A stretch of DNA of 64,000 nt from Cyanodermella asteris (GCA_900618795.1 UYJD01000004.1:964605-1028604), one strand, 5' to 3'. Numbered from the stretch's first letter, positions 35,516 through 47,390 are shown. Notes: generated by a model from the letters alone, not told the origin. Made by a program: numbers and translations.

Positions 35516-36625
35516 GAAGTCCCGCCGTTCCCGTCCGATGTCCCGATTGCCGAGCTCCCGACAATCTCATTCTCGAAGCTCGAGAGTGGCAACGAGCAGG
35601 AAGCTGCTAAGCTGTTCAGCGCTTGCCAAATACCATGGCTTCTTCTTGCTGGATTTGAAGAACTGCGACAATGGTAACGCCGTTCTTGACGACGCCGAAA
35701 GCCTTTACAGTCTCACGAAGACTACGGTGAGGCTTGACCGGAAGGTATTGGACGAGTTCGCCTATAATCCCAAGGTCTCACTCATCGAGTTCGTGAAACG
35801 CCTCGAACCGCAACATTCCTGAGTCAGCTGACGAGACGCGATAGCTATAAGCGAGCCGGTCTATTGAAAACCGATGATGGCAGACTCGACACAACGGATT
35901 TGTACACCCTCGGGCAGGACGACATTCTCGGTAACGAACCGCAGCGACCGAATCCCGAGCCGATCGAGGCACGACGCGACGAGTGTCGAGGCCTCTTTCT
36001 TCGTTCCCGCAAAGTCGTCACCACCATGCTAGACGCACTCGATGGTCAACTTGGGCTCCCACAAGGAACCCTCAGTGGTCTCACGGCTCTCGAGAGACCG
36101 TCAAACACCGCGCTGCGTCTGCTGCTGACAAGACCAGAAGACCCACCTCTACCCGCAGGATCCCGTCGAGTAACACTCGGGGCACACACTGACATCGGGA
36201 TCATCACCGTCCTGTTCAACGGCGCCGGCGGTCTACAGATTCTGCCACCAGGCGAAGAGAACATCGATGGCAATTGGCGGTACATTCGACCCGTGCCTGG
36301 ATGTGCTGTGATTAATATCGGCGATACACTGGTGGAGTGGACTGGGGGCTTACTTCGCAGCTCGCTTCATCGAGTTGTTACCGCGCCGGGAGAGCAGAGC
36401 ACGGTCACCCGCCACAGTTTTGGGTTCTTTGTGCGGCCGGCAAAAGAGGTTACGATGAGGAGGCTGCATAGTGACAATGGTGTCATTCCTGCTGTCAGTA
36501 AGGACAATCCTGAGGATGATCGCCTGGTGGATGTCTGGGCTGCTGAGAGAGCTGCGCAGGTCATTCGTGGAGAGCTCCGGCCGCAAAGCTTTGGTGGTGT
36601 GGGTCCAAAGATGCAGACTGTCTGA
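35516..36625 (+). pseudogene. 2-oxoglutarate/Fe(II)-dependent oxygenase, broken in the N-terminal part
   Basis: The C-terminal two-thirds (35845-36625) is a clean open frame with the full catalytic set of isopenicillin-N-synthase-like oxygenases: HTD in TLGAHTDIGIITVLF, the distal His in LRSSLHRVV, and RHS for 2-oxoglutarate binding. Upstream, ELPTISFSKLES and AAKLFSACQ lie in one frame and YHGFFLLDLKNC in another, so a frameshift of the missing-two-bases type sits near 35621-35632. No ATG starts the first frame. An intron at 35789-35844 (GTTCGT donor, GCTGACG branch, GATAG acceptor) would join the middle piece to YKRAGLLKTDDG. The gene reads as a recently broken secondary-metabolism oxygenase. 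A sequencing error at the frameshift, or use of the ATG at 35864, would be the alternatives. Confidence 0.7.
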
Positions 36626-36826
36626 AAAACTTTTGGCTTGTATGTTAACGCCCGCACGCCCAATAATGTGTTACAGCAACATGAGCGTCAGTATTTGCGT
36701 TGGAAGTTGGCAGCCCTAATGTAGTTCATTTCTTTGAACTCAAGTGGAGGACACATGTGATCCCTTGATTGCATATGCCCGGCGACTTCTCGAATTGAGA
36801 TGCCTCCAACCAATAGCCGCGCACTC

Positions 36827-38833
36827 TCAGCTATTCATTCGCCGAAGCTTCTTCTCCCACATCAACCCAACACCCAGGAGTTGTGCGGCTGCAAATCCGA
36901 TCAGGATTTTCATTTCGAGATCATAAGCAGTGGCAAAGACGTCTCTCACGGCGTCCTGCGCCTGAAGGGGTAGTGCTCTAATTGCTTCAGTCACAGATTG
37001 AAGGACAATTTCGACTTCGGTGGCTCCCAGAAGACCAATCAGCCTGGCCCTCAAATAAGCGTTGAAGATGTTCGTTGTGATTGCGAAGCCTACAATGCCG
37101 CCTAGCGCCCGGAATTGTGTAATGGCTCCCATTGCCGCCGCTGAATTCAGTCAGTCAGTCAACGATTCTAGTCTTATGTTCGTTGTACTTACCTTGGTCA
37201 CGACCACGAATCATGAGTGGTGTCAATTGTACCATAAGGCCTATATTCTCTCCGACCCCGACACCCAAGATAACTTCGCAAACGTACTTGCCGGCTCCTG
37301 TCCTGACAGGTACAAGACCCATAACGCAGGTAGCGACAGTCTGCAATGCGGTGCCCATCAGCAACACAAATAGAACAGGGACCTTCAACTTCGAAGCAAG
37401 GATCATGGCTAAGGTGATCCCGACCGCGAAGCAAAGAGTGAAAGGGAGCAAGCGAATGCCCGCCTCGAGTGCGCTCGTATCTGCCACTGTCTGCCATTCT
37501 TGCGGGATCTGAATGACAGAGACGGTGAAGATCACACCGGCAAAGAACGTCAGTCTGCAGCTATGTCAGTGAGCGGAGACATTGATGAAGCCAAGGCTAC
37601 TGACAGAAGAGCGCCCATAAATACACGATGTCGCATCAGTCGCTGTGCGAAGATGGCTTGCACCTTCTCGAACTTCCGATCAACCGTTGCCTCCCAGACT
37701 GGGAAGACGCATGCAAGTATGCCGGCCATGACCACCAAGACGATGACTTCTGGAGATGACCAGGGATACGTTGTACCGGCGGCTTCCAATGCGCTGACAA
37801 TGAACGAACATGCACCGAGGATCAGGAAAGCACCGCCCACGTCGATTTCACCCAGATGTTCGGGCTTGAACGGAGCAGACTTGGTGGCGAGATCTGGAAA
37901 GCCTACCGGTAGGCTCAGGATCAGGAGCGCGACAGTCGCCACGCCCACAGGAAGGCTTGAGGATCAGTTAGCATCGAGATTCGACTCCAGGAGCACGACG
38001 TGTGACTCACTTGATAAGGAAGACTCATCGCCACGTTGTGTTTGCAACTATAGCTCCACCGAACACGGGTCCGAAAAGGAATCCAAGAACCAGTGCCACG
38101 GCGGTGACGGCGGCCATGATGGGTAGTTTCTTCGGCTCAACCATCTCCGGCACGATGACATACGGAATAGACAAGAGACCTGAGCCGCCGATGCCCTGAA
38201 ACGCGCGAAAGATGATCCTGTATGCATGAGCGTCGTTCATGAAGCTTACGTACAGTAGCCGCTGACTTACAATTGACCAGTGGTCTGGGCTCCGCCACAC
38301 GCTCCTGAAGCAACAATGAAGATGACGAGGGCTGCAGTGAGGCATCTCCGTCGACTGAGACTGTCGCTGATCTTCGACCAAATGACCAAGAAGCCTGCTC
38401 AACAAGCGGTCATCAGCCTGCATCGTTCAAGGGATGACTGGTTGGATGGACGAGTGTGTTTTTTTACCAGTATACGTGAGCAAGTATGCCGTAATAATCC
38501 AGCTGCTTTTGCTGACACTGCAATGAATCCGATATAGCAATCAGTGAAGTACTGACAATCGCAACTTCGAGGTTCGCGAGAAATATGCAGATGTTCAACC
38601 TGCAGCATGTCAGCAGGCGACAGCCCCAGTCCTTTTCTCCACACGGGATTTCGAAGGTCGTACGTAATTGTCACACAGATCAATCGCCAGCCGCTCAACA
38701 ATTGCCGAGGGGCATCTGGATTGGACAACTGAGTCTCCGCTGGCAAACTCTCATTACCAGCCTCCTGGAGAGGCATGGACTGCGTCAAGGAGTCATGACC
38801 AGGAACGATTGACGTGCTGTTAGGCTCTTGCAT
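36827..38833 (-). pseudogene. MFS multidrug/toxin-type exporter, near-complete but disrupted
   Basis: Reading back from an ATG at 38833 (MQEPNSTSIVPG), seven exons separated by consensus introns reproduce a whole major-facilitator exporter of the 14-helix DHA2 type, ending at 36827 with EKKLRRMNS. Recognisable blocks are CIFLANLEVAIVSTSL, SKSSWIITAYLLTYTG, FRAFQGIGGSGLLSIP and GFLFGPVFGGAIVANTTWR. Introns with good signals include the one after TYTG and those near 38230-38270, 37955-38015, 37548-37590 and 37145-37192. Two lesions stand out. There is a frame change near 38515-38521, between SDSLQ and SKSSW. There is also a TGA at 38025-38027, where the family has Trp (WRWVFLIN). It probably exported a product of the neighbouring enzymes. 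Either lesion alone could be an assembly error; together they suggest a young pseudogene. Confidence 0.75.
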
Positions 38834-39046
38834 CTTGTGAGTGGTGGTTAGGGCTTGCTTGGAAAGCAGAGACGAAGCTGGAAGTCTGGGGAGGCTACAT
38901 CGAGTGGAGCTAATGTCCAGTGCTGAAGGGTGGCCGCAAGGCGGTCTGGCTGATGGCCCATAACGAGGCCTGGTGCGGTTGACTGTCGCTTTGTAGGATG
39001 TTGGAGAAAGCCAGTCGAGCTCCTCAGCTGTTGCCCTTCAGCTGGC

Positions 39047-40342
39047 ATGCAAGAGGGTATGTGTTCATGGTTAGCGCCAACTGATGCAATAAAGAAACAT
39101 GACTCTCGTGGAACCGATCATGTATTTCTAGCTCCGTATCCCCGAACATCATGCACCTGGTCACCCGAAGACGAGTCACTCCAGAAACGAGCATGGAGCT
39201 TGCAGGAAAGGTTGCTCTCACGCCGGATTTTGCACTGCTTGAGCTTTAATTATATTTTCTTTCCGCGGCCCGATCCTGTTGTCGAAGCTTCCAATCAGGA
39301 ACGTCGAAGCGATCTATGCAAATCATATATGGGGACCGATCTGCAACGCCATGCCAGCTGGGACTTGGGAATCGAAAGTATTCTCGCTCCATACTCGTTT
39401 CATGACTCGAAAGAAGCGCGGAGAGGTTGGATTAGGTGTGTTGCAGACTACAGTCGCCGGAGCCTCACTTTCTGCTCTGACAAGACGATCGCCCTCCAAG
39501 GGCTGGCCGACTTCTTTGCCAACTCGATATCCAGTCGGTATACATTTGGAATGTGGGAGTCAACGTTGCCAAGTGCACTTGCCTGGACGCGGTTGACGAA
39601 AGCTTCTACTTTTGAGGACGAAAGCTCTGGAGTAGGCTATTCCAAATAATTCAGCTTCTCGCCAACCGAGATGGACGATTTCTCGTACTTCTCTGATCGT
39701 GCTCCATGGTCTTGACTTTGCACTGCTGGGCGGATTGAGTTACCGGTCGAGCCAAAGAGGTGGCATCGGGGTCCCAATGCGATTCCTCAGGAATTTGCAG
39801 AAAGTCTATACAGAGCTCAACGTAAGCCTGAAGCGTGGTTCCAGATGGACGCACAAGGCGATGACTTCTCCTTTCATGCAGGAATGTCAAACATTACAGT
39901 GAAGGCCATAGGCTCTATAATAAATTTACAGTTAATGTCGAACAAGACAGCAACGTCAGGGTGCGATGGTGCATCGAAAGAACAAGCTCCCGAAATTCGT
40001 AAGGAGTGGCACTGGACGCTCGTCGATGGTACCGAGATTGTGAATGCGTCAAGCGGAGCGAAGATGGATGATCTTGCACTTGCTTACGACGAAACGACTT
40101 CAATGCAGTACAGTGCCTTGATCTTGGATTAAAACTGGTCGATTCTGCTCGTCCGAATAGAGCCTGACGGTTGTTATCGCCGCATTGGCGTTCTGGATCG
40201 AGCTATGGAATCCATGTACCCAATCTTCTTAGGGTACGACGATGAGGAATCTAAGAAGAGCGTAAGAAAAGATGCGGAATGGCAAATGCACCTCGAGGAG
40301 GTAGTCAGTCGCGCCACTGTGCGTACAATAATTATCCATTGA
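39047..40342 (+). pseudogene. HET-type (heterokaryon incompatibility) gene remnant
   Basis: The piece beginning near 39047 keeps the second half of a HET domain and the segment after it: KRAWSLQERLLSRRILH, then YSRRSLTFCSDKTIALQGLA. Further on, blocks such as EWHWTLVDGTEI and ILLVRIEPDGCYRRIGV resemble the C-terminal part of the same family. The N-terminal half of the HET domain is not recognised upstream. The copy is broken with several interruptions and should be regarded as a fossil. Such genes often lie next to variable accessory regions in fungal genomes. Confidence 0.6.
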
Positions 40343-41124
40343 TAGTCAGTTGCACCTCTTTGGCAGGTTTAGGGGAGCTTGACGAGCCAAAAGTTCCATT
40401 GTTACTCACTCAAAATTTGTAAGTTCGATTTATTCCAAGATCCAAACAGCCGCTTTCGAAGACCAAGTCAGAGATTCTGAACGCGTTGAACTCCAGGCTA
40501 GCTTGTTTCACGAAGCACTATTAGCACTTGGCAGATGACTCGTTGCAGAATGACGCCTAAACATATTCATATTTTGGACATTCAGCAGAGTCGACTCGCA
40601 GATAGTCGACAAGCGACGTCCTGCTTAATTGTATCAGCAAGGGCCGGCTGTTGTCTGGCTGCAGCCCCGGCCGCATTAGTGGGCATAAAACGCGCTGTAC
40701 CCCCTGTTATCGCCTGTAGCATCCGACCGGAAGCCCGTACGCGCCCACGTGCTCAATTCGCCAAGATATGACATGCGTTCTGGCCGCCGGTGAATTCTGG
40801 CTTTCCGGAAGGCTGCCGCATTTACCTTTCACCACCTTCTCTGCCGATCCACAAGCGTCTCTCGACATCTGGCCTCTGGACTCATTCGAATTGCATCGCG
40901 CATCGTGCACCAGCCCTTCAAGTATACCCGCCTATCCAGCCGTTCTTTCACAACACCAGCAGCAATATCCATCTTCGCGAGCCTGTCTCAGCGACCAACC
41001 TCCATCCCAATCAAGCCTACGAACCTACCATCCAATCTCCATGCTCCCTGCCAACCATCTCATATAATCCTCCCCTGCGCACGCCAACCCCGACAACCTC
41101 CTCATCCACACTCCCAACCATCCC
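40343..41124. promoter_or_regulatory. Intergenic, promoter and leader of the DnaJ gene
   Basis: No gene is supported. The last 250 bp before the ATG at 41125 are rich in C, A and T with few G, a composition common in fungal 5' leaders. No firm TATA box is seen. Confidence 0.4.
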
Positions 41125-42234
41125 ATGTCCGCGAAGGCCACCGGGGCCGACGTCTCCGGCCCCAGCGCCCAGCACCGCACGCACAACCCAGGAAACCAAT
41201 CCCGCAGCTTTACCCCAGAACAAAAGGCCGCCGTCATCCGCGTCCGAAAATGCACCCACACGGCCTTCTACGAAATCCTCGCCATTGAGAAATCCGCCAC
41301 CGACGGCGAAATCAAAAAAGCATACCGAAAGCTCTCCCTCCTCACACACCCAGACAAGAACGGATACGACGGCGCGGACGAAGCGTTCAAGATGGTTTCG
41401 CGCGCTTTTCAAGTTCTGAGCGATGCAGATAAGAAGGCGAAGTATGATCGGTTTGGAGGGGATCCGGACTCGAGGTTTGGGCAGGGAAGCGGGGGCCCGG
41501 CGGCGGGGAATCCGTTTGAAGGGTTTACGAGACGGAGTGCGGGTGGTGGCGGTGCCAGGGGACCGATGTTCGAGGAGGAGATTTCGCCGGAAGAGTTATT
41601 CCAAAGATTCTTCGGCGGGGGAGGCGGTGGGTTCGGGCCCTTCGGCGGCGGAGGAGCGTTTGGTGGCGGACAGCCATTCGTCTTCAACATGGGCGGCGGG
41701 CCCGGGTTTCGGGTCCACCAGTTTGGTGGTGCGCCGCGACGGAGGCCGAGAGATGCGAATGCGAGGGAAGAGGAACAGTCGCCGATGGCTGTCCTGCAGA
41801 ACCTCCTCCCTCTCATCATCCTCTTCGCAGTCACGATACTCTCTTCCCTATTCTCCGGCTTTGGAGGCGACTCGACGCCGAACATCCCCGAATACCGATT
41901 CAACTCCGAGGCACCATTTACCGAGCAGCGCACGATGCCCAACCTGCGTCGCAAGGGCAAGCCGATCAATTACTTCGTCAATCCAAACAAATTGGCCGAT
42001 CTATCGAGGAACAAGCTCGGCGCGATGGACCGGAACGTTGAGAGCCAGTATCGGCAGTACCTCAATCATGCTTGTATCAAAGAGCAGAGGGCGCGACAGA
42101 GAGATTACGAGGAGGCGGTCGGGTGGGGAATTTTCCCGGACGAGGGAAAGATAGCAGAGACACAGGGGAGGACATTACAGCATTGTGACACCATGAAAGA
42201 TTTGGGACTGAACGTCGTTTACGCGAATTATTAG
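41125..42234 (+). CDS. HLJ1: ER-membrane J-domain co-chaperone (Hlj1/DNAJB12-14 type)
   Basis: A tail-anchored Hsp40 that recruits cytosolic Hsp70 to the ER for quality control and ERAD. The 369-residue, intron-free product has a J domain at about residues 46-112 (AFYEILAIEKSATDGEIK) with the HPD tripeptide in LLTHPDKNG. A Gly/Phe-rich linker follows, with very dense Gly runs (FFGGGGGGFGPFGGGG). A single hydrophobic segment, LLPLIILFAVTILSSLFSGF, precedes a DUF1977-like C-terminal domain (PINYFVNPNK to MKDLGLNVVYANY). This order (J domain, G/F linker, membrane helix, DUF1977) defines the group. The ATG at 41125 follows a C-rich leader and starts MSAKATGADVSG. Yeast Hlj1 is shorter; the animal DNAJB12/14 proteins are close in size. 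Confidence 0.92.
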   Translation: MSAKATGADVSGPSAQHRTHNPGNQSRSFTPEQKAAVIRVRKCTHTAFYEILAIEKSATDGEIKKAYRKLSLLTHPDKNGYDGADEAFKMVSRAFQVLSDADKKAKYDRFGGDPDSRFGQGSGGPAAGNPFEGFTRRSAGGGGARGPMFEEEISPEELFQRFFGGGGGGFGPFGGGGAFGGGQPFVFNMGGGPGFRVHQFGGAPRRRPRDANAREEEQSPMAVLQNLLPLIILFAVTILSSLFSGFGGDSTPNIPEYRFNSEAPFTEQRTMPNLRRKGKPINYFVNPNKLADLSRNKLGAMDRNVESQYRQYLNHACIKEQRARQRDYEEAVGWGIFPDEGKIAETQGRTLQHCDTMKDLGLNVVYANY

Positions 42235-42611
42235 AGAGTTGGGGTGTAATGATCATACAATGCATTGATTGGGCTGGAGCCTTCACTCATGGAACTCTTT
42301 CGGAGCAAGACGTATGTTCACGTGCATCCGGAGACCCAATGATTCCAGAGACTGGAGCAAATGATACTAATACTGGTACATGAACGTGGGAATGCAAGTC
42401 GTCCCATGCGGACATTTTCCTCGGCGGATCTTCGAACTAACCAACAAGGAACCAAACACCCTCTGCCACTCCCAAGGCGTCGACCCGGATATCAGCGCCA
42501 AAACGCCCACCACCACATACACCCCAACTGACTGCATCCGTCATCAGGAATTCACCCATCGCTTGTCTCGAAAATGTGACCACTGTAGGTCCACTGCTGT
42601 GATTGGCGATC
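42235..42611. terminator. Convergent 3' region between DnaJ and PFS2
   Basis: Both flanking genes end here, so the 377 bp should contain two 3' untranslated regions and poly(A) sites. No gene is supported. Confidence 0.4.
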
Positions 42612-44873
42612 CTATCTCGCAACCCTGAAGTTTCCCCTCCTCTGCTCAGCCTTGAATCCATCCTGCTGACTAGGCAGCGGCGCCCTTCTCCGTCCATTAG
42701 CATCCAAGCCGGCGCCGTTTGCAGCGCCGTTCGCCCCGTTCACATCAAATCCAGGCATGCCCGGCAAAGGTGGCATACCAGCTGGCATTCCTCCCGGCAT
42801 TGGCGGCATTGGAGGCGGCGGTCCACCGTTCTGGCCTGCACCTGGCATCTGAAAGCCAGGTGGCGGAGGCGGAACGCCCGCTAATCCCGTCGGTGGCGGT
42901 GGAAGCTTCCCCTCTTGAATCATCTTCATGACTTGATCGGGTGGAAGCCCGCCAAAAGGGTTCGCGCCCTGGCCGGGGATCGGCGGAGGAGGTACGCCGC
43001 CGAGGAGATCCGGAGGTATGAGACCCTGAGCTTGCAGTGCTGCGAGTCTGTTTTGAGGCATACTGCCTCCATCGTTGCGGTCGTCGCTTCCGAGACCTGG
43101 GGGCCCAGAGTCGCCGAGACCTGGTAGGCCGGGAAGTGAGATGCCGCCTGGCATCTGCGCTTTGCCGGGCATGGTCTGGTCGACGAGACCTTCGGCTTCT
43201 TCTTGGAGTTCGCGCTCTTCCTGTTCGCGCGCTTCCTGTTCGCGCGCTCTGGCCTGTGCGCTCCGGCGGGAGAACGTACCCTGGGCTTCCGCTGCTTGCT
43301 CGCCGAGGTGGAACGCATCTTTAAGGACGAACTCGCTTTCGCCGGGGCGGGCACGCGTCCAGAAACGGGTGCAGCGGTCGTTGCCTCCTGAAGTCAGGAT
43401 GTGACCTAACGGGTGCCAGGCAAGTGACCAGACGGCTAGGGAATGGGCGTTGTCGATTCGATGGGCGGGCCAGATGGTCTGGGCTGGTGCCGAAGATGGG
43501 TCGGGGGCGTCGTAGGGTGGGATCGTGGGTACTGTTCCGGCTGGGGTGTGGGGTTCGTCGAGGAGGTAATGTAGGATGCTGCCGTCGTGGCCGGCGGTCG
43601 TCATCAGGTTGGCGTGGATGGGATGCCAGGTCAGGGTCGTGATTTCTTTAGTATGGCCTCGGAGAAGGACGACATCGCGCATCATACGGAGGTCGAAGAT
43701 ACGGGCCACGTTGTCTCGGGCACATGTGGCGAGGAGCTGTCCTCGATGCGGGTCGAATGATGTCTTGACAATTGTGTTCTTGTGACCGTGCAGTGTTGTC
43801 AGACAGCGGCCAGAGCGTGGATCCCAGAGTTTGACTTGATGGTCCTTACTTCCGGACACGAGAAGTCCCTTGGTGGGATGCCAATCAACTGTTTTGGCTT
43901 CCCAGCTGTGCCCTGTGATCGATTGATCCTCTTGTGCTGCTGAGAAATCGAAAATCTTCAGTGTGGCGTCGTCACTGGCTGAGACGAACTTGCTATCGTT
44001 GGGAGAGAAGGCAAGATCGCGGATACAGTCGTTGTGTGCTGTAAAATCATTGACTCTGTTGAAATCTCGATTATGATATCGTATTGTTCCGCTCATGTCG
44101 CCGCTAACCAACCATTCACCGTCGTGAGAGTACGTTGCCGCTCGTATCGAATGATCGTGTGCCTGGGCCTGTCAGCTCGCTACAAGTTGCAACTGGACAT
44201 CGTAACGTACCTGCATGAGTGTCTCGAAATTGAAAGCTGTTCCATTCCATAGCGTGAACTCGCCACTTGCTGAGCAGGTAAGACATCTTCGGCCTTCCGG
44301 CGTCCATCGGACGATGTTGATGGCGTGTTTCTCTTTATTCGACGAGGTGTGAAGATACTTGCAAGGGATCGTGTCGACAGCATTCGTCGGCCTCGCAGCT
44401 GGAGGGACCATCTAATAGCAACGAGGAATATCAGAATACATGCACAAAGTGGTTGAATGGAGATATTGATTGCATTGATTCCGACTGCATACATCGATAA
44501 TGTAACTAGGACTTGGTCGCTCAGTCTCCATGAAGATGCCGCCACGGTTGAAGGGTTTCTTGTGCCGCATCCATCGTATCATAGATGAGTTGTAATCTGT
44601 CACCGGTCCTGTAGTGTTGCGTCAGCCATGAGTTTGCAAGACAGAGCGCCATGTCCAATTCGACATGTCAGAATCACAGGCTTCAAACGACGTGGTTGTT
44701 TTAACAAAATTGGTGGGACCGGAGAAGAGAGGTGAACCAGACCACGTGAAGCTATCTGAAAGCACCAGAGACAGGCAATTAGATGAGAACTTACTACGGC
44801 CAGGTATCTTGATCATGCGCTCATGAGGCGGAAAGTTTGATGGGCCATCGCGGTGGTCGCGTCCGTAATCCAT
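42612..44873 (-). CDS. PFS2: Polyadenylation factor subunit 2 (WD40; Pfs2/WDR33)
   Basis: A scaffold of the cleavage and polyadenylation factor in the nucleus, in the module that recognises the poly(A) signal. Four exons (44873-44795, 44608-44493, 44411-44211, 44162-42612) join to 648 residues; introns are 186, 81 and 48 nt. The N-terminal part is diagnostic: [18 protein letters not shown] followed by [12 protein letters not shown]40 repeats follow ([68 protein letters not shown]), closing with [14 protein letters not shown]. The C-terminal third is Pro/Gly/Met-rich low complexity, as in filamentous-fungal Pfs2. The ATG at 44873 is supported by phase. The same frame stays open some way upstream without an ATG, so a longer N terminus from another exon is possible. 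Confidence 0.92.
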
Positions 44874-45414
44874 GATGATTGTGCGTCTGAGAAGGTCACG
44901 AAGCAGCACACTCTTCCGCAGCCATGCCTTGACCTCGATGCCAGCACGTTATGATATGATATAAAGGAAAAGGCGGGAGCAGACTTGCTCAGCTGTTGAT
45001 TCGAGGTGAAGGTCAAAGGAATGGCGAGGAATGAGCGGCCCAAGCGCCCAGTCACGTGAGTCGGATGTCCCACACCAATGCGGGATCAACCGGCAAGCAA
45101 GGGAGGGACTTTCGGCGACCGTCAGGGCTGATCAATTTCATGTGCTTGTAACATATATGTTGGAAAATCTAACCTGATCCTTGACGACAACTTTTGCTCT
45201 TTTCTCTATTCATTTGGGCCAACAAAAGGGTGTAATGTGAAGAGCTCGAGGTATGATGTCACTGGCGTGAAGCTTTCTGCAAGTTGAAGCGTTGCTCAGA
45301 CCTGCTGTTGATGATAAGACCAGTACCCCTCCGTCTCATTGCGGGGAAGTCAATTCATCCATCGAGCTGTATCATCTATTTGAGAAGGGCGAGGTCGTTT
45401 GCGATCGCCTTTGA
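44874..45414. promoter_or_regulatory. Divergent promoter region of PFS2 and DGAT1
   Basis: The genes on both sides are transcribed away from this 541-bp region. The word GATATAAAGG on the + strand near 44956 is TATA-like but points towards the DGAT1 side at a long distance. No other element is clear and no gene is supported. Confidence 0.4.
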
Positions 45415-46957
45415 ATGATCTCCAAGGTCATCTCATTCGCCATGGCTTCCAAAGTCTCCGAAATCACCACCAACGGGCTCACCCGGGATCAGCTTTCGCC
45501 ACCAAGAGAGCGCTCAGTTATGGATTCGAAAAAGTACCGCCATATCTTCGCAGTCCATGCCCAGAGCAAGGCCTCTTGCCTCAGTCACGACTCGACTGCC
45601 GCTCCTAGTTTTGTTGGCTTCAGGAATCTGATGATTTTGATCTTGGTGTTTGGTAATCTTCGCTTGGTGATTGAGAATCTACGCAAGTACGGTGTACTCA
45701 TTTGCTTTGGATGCCACGACTACCGGACTCAAGACTTAATTTTGGCAACTGTCGTCTACTTCATGGTCCCATGCCATCTCTTCATCGCCTACTCGATTGA
45801 GGCTCTGGCAGTCAAACATGTACGGAGTGTCTTGGGACGGCAAAAGCGTGCCGAGGATGGAAAGTTGCGGGCCTTGTCACCCAATTCTAGGCCTGAGCAT
45901 GACCCTCGCTGGAAACGCATCGCCTTTGCTCATGGTGTCAATGCGACTTTGTGCCTCACAATCACAAGCGTGATGGTATACTACTTCATCCACCATCCCA
46001 TGGTTGGGACTGTGTCTCAGCTACATGCGATCATAGTGGCACTCAAAATCTGCTCATACGCTTTCACCAATAGGGACTTACGACACGCATATCTCCATCC
46101 GGAAGAGAACCACGTCCTCCCGGCAATCTATTCGCAGTGTCCGTATCCACGAAACATCACAATCTCGAATCTCTGCTACTTCTGGTGGGTTCCGTCGCTG
46201 TGCTACCAGCCAGCGTATCCTCGAACGACACACATCAGATGGGGATATGTTTTCAAGCGGTTGGGCGAAGTCTTCATCCTTTCCATCTTCATCTGGTTTG
46301 CATCAGCTCAGTACGCAGCGCCGTTGCTGAAGAACTCGCTCGACAAAATCGCCCAGTTAGATCTACTGTCCATCCTCGAGCGACTGATGAAGCTCAGCAC
46401 CATCAGTTCAGTGATATGGCTTGCTGGATTCTTCGCCATCTTCCAAAGCCTTTTGAACGCCTTGGCTGAGGTGACCATGTTCGCGGACCGAGAGTTCTAC
46501 GCCGATTGGTGGAACAGTCAAAGCTTGGCTAGTTTCTGGCGATTGTGGAACAAGCCCATGTATCTCTTCATGAGAAGACATGTGCACAGCCCTTTAGTTG
46601 GACGTGGTCTGCCGACGTGGCTGTCAAGTATGATCGTCTTCACGATATCGGCGATACTGCACGAGGTCCTAGTTGGCTTCCCAACTCACAATATCATTGG
46701 TAAGCCATGATTTCTTTAACTTTCGTCATCTCTATTCTAACATTCGTCCAGGAGTCGCATTCGCCGGTATGATGTTCCAGATACCACTGATCGCAGCCAC
46801 TCTGCCTTTCGAGCGGGCTCGAACTACGCACGGCAAAGCTATTGGAAACTGTGCATTCTGGGTCAGCTTCTGCTTGGTAGGTCAGCCTCTAGGTGCTCTT
46901 CTGTACTATTTCGCTTGGACGGCAAAGTATGGGACGGCGAGCAAGATTGCAGGATGA
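45415..46957 (+). CDS. DGAT1: Diacylglycerol O-acyltransferase 1 (MBOAT family)
   Basis: An ER-membrane enzyme that makes triacylglycerol from diacylglycerol and acyl-CoA. Two exons (45415-46699 and 46752-46957) give 496 residues; the intron is 52 nt. Many hydrophobic helices are spread along the chain. Family signatures are FYADWWN, the MBOAT active-site His in ISAILHEVLVGFPTH, and the late QPLGALLYYFAW helix. FYADWWN and the overall length favour DGAT1; sterol acyltransferases of the same superfamily share the general layout and are the alternative. Two starts compete. ATG 45415 has a weak context, while ATG 45442 (gccATGg, MASKVSEITTNG) is nine codons later in a strong one. The assembly gap begins 46 bp after the stop, so the 3' untranslated region is missing. 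Confidence 0.9.
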
Positions 46958-47003
46958 TCTATATTTGTCAACGCTTAATGATTTATGAGCAAGATGTCAC
47001 GGA

Positions 47004-47390
47004 NNNNNNNNNNNNNNNNNNNNNNNNNNNNNNNNNNNNNNNNNNNNNNNNNNNNNNNNNNNNNNNNNNNNNNNNNNNNNNNNNNNNNNNNNNNNNNNNN
47101 NNNNNNNNNNNNNNNNNNNNNNNNNNNNNNNNNNNNNNNNNNNNNNNNNNNNNNNNNNNNNNNNNNNNNNNNNNNNNNNNNNNNNNNNNNNNNNNNNNNN
47201 NNNNNNNNNNNNNNNNNNNNNNNNNNNNNNNNNNNNNNNNNNNNNNNNNNNNNNNNNNNNNNNNNNNNNNNNNNNNNNNNNNNNNNNNNNNNNNNNNNNN
47301 NNNNNNNNNNNNNNNNNNNNNNNNNNNNNNNNNNNNNNNNNNNNNNNNNNNNNNNNNNNNNNNNNNNNNNNNNNNNNNNNNNNNNNNNNN
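47004..47390. other. Assembly gap (387 N)
   Basis: Undetermined bases joined by scaffolding. The true length is unknown. The gap lies between the DGAT1 stop codon and the TatD promoter, so no gene of this annotation is cut. Confidence 0.99.
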
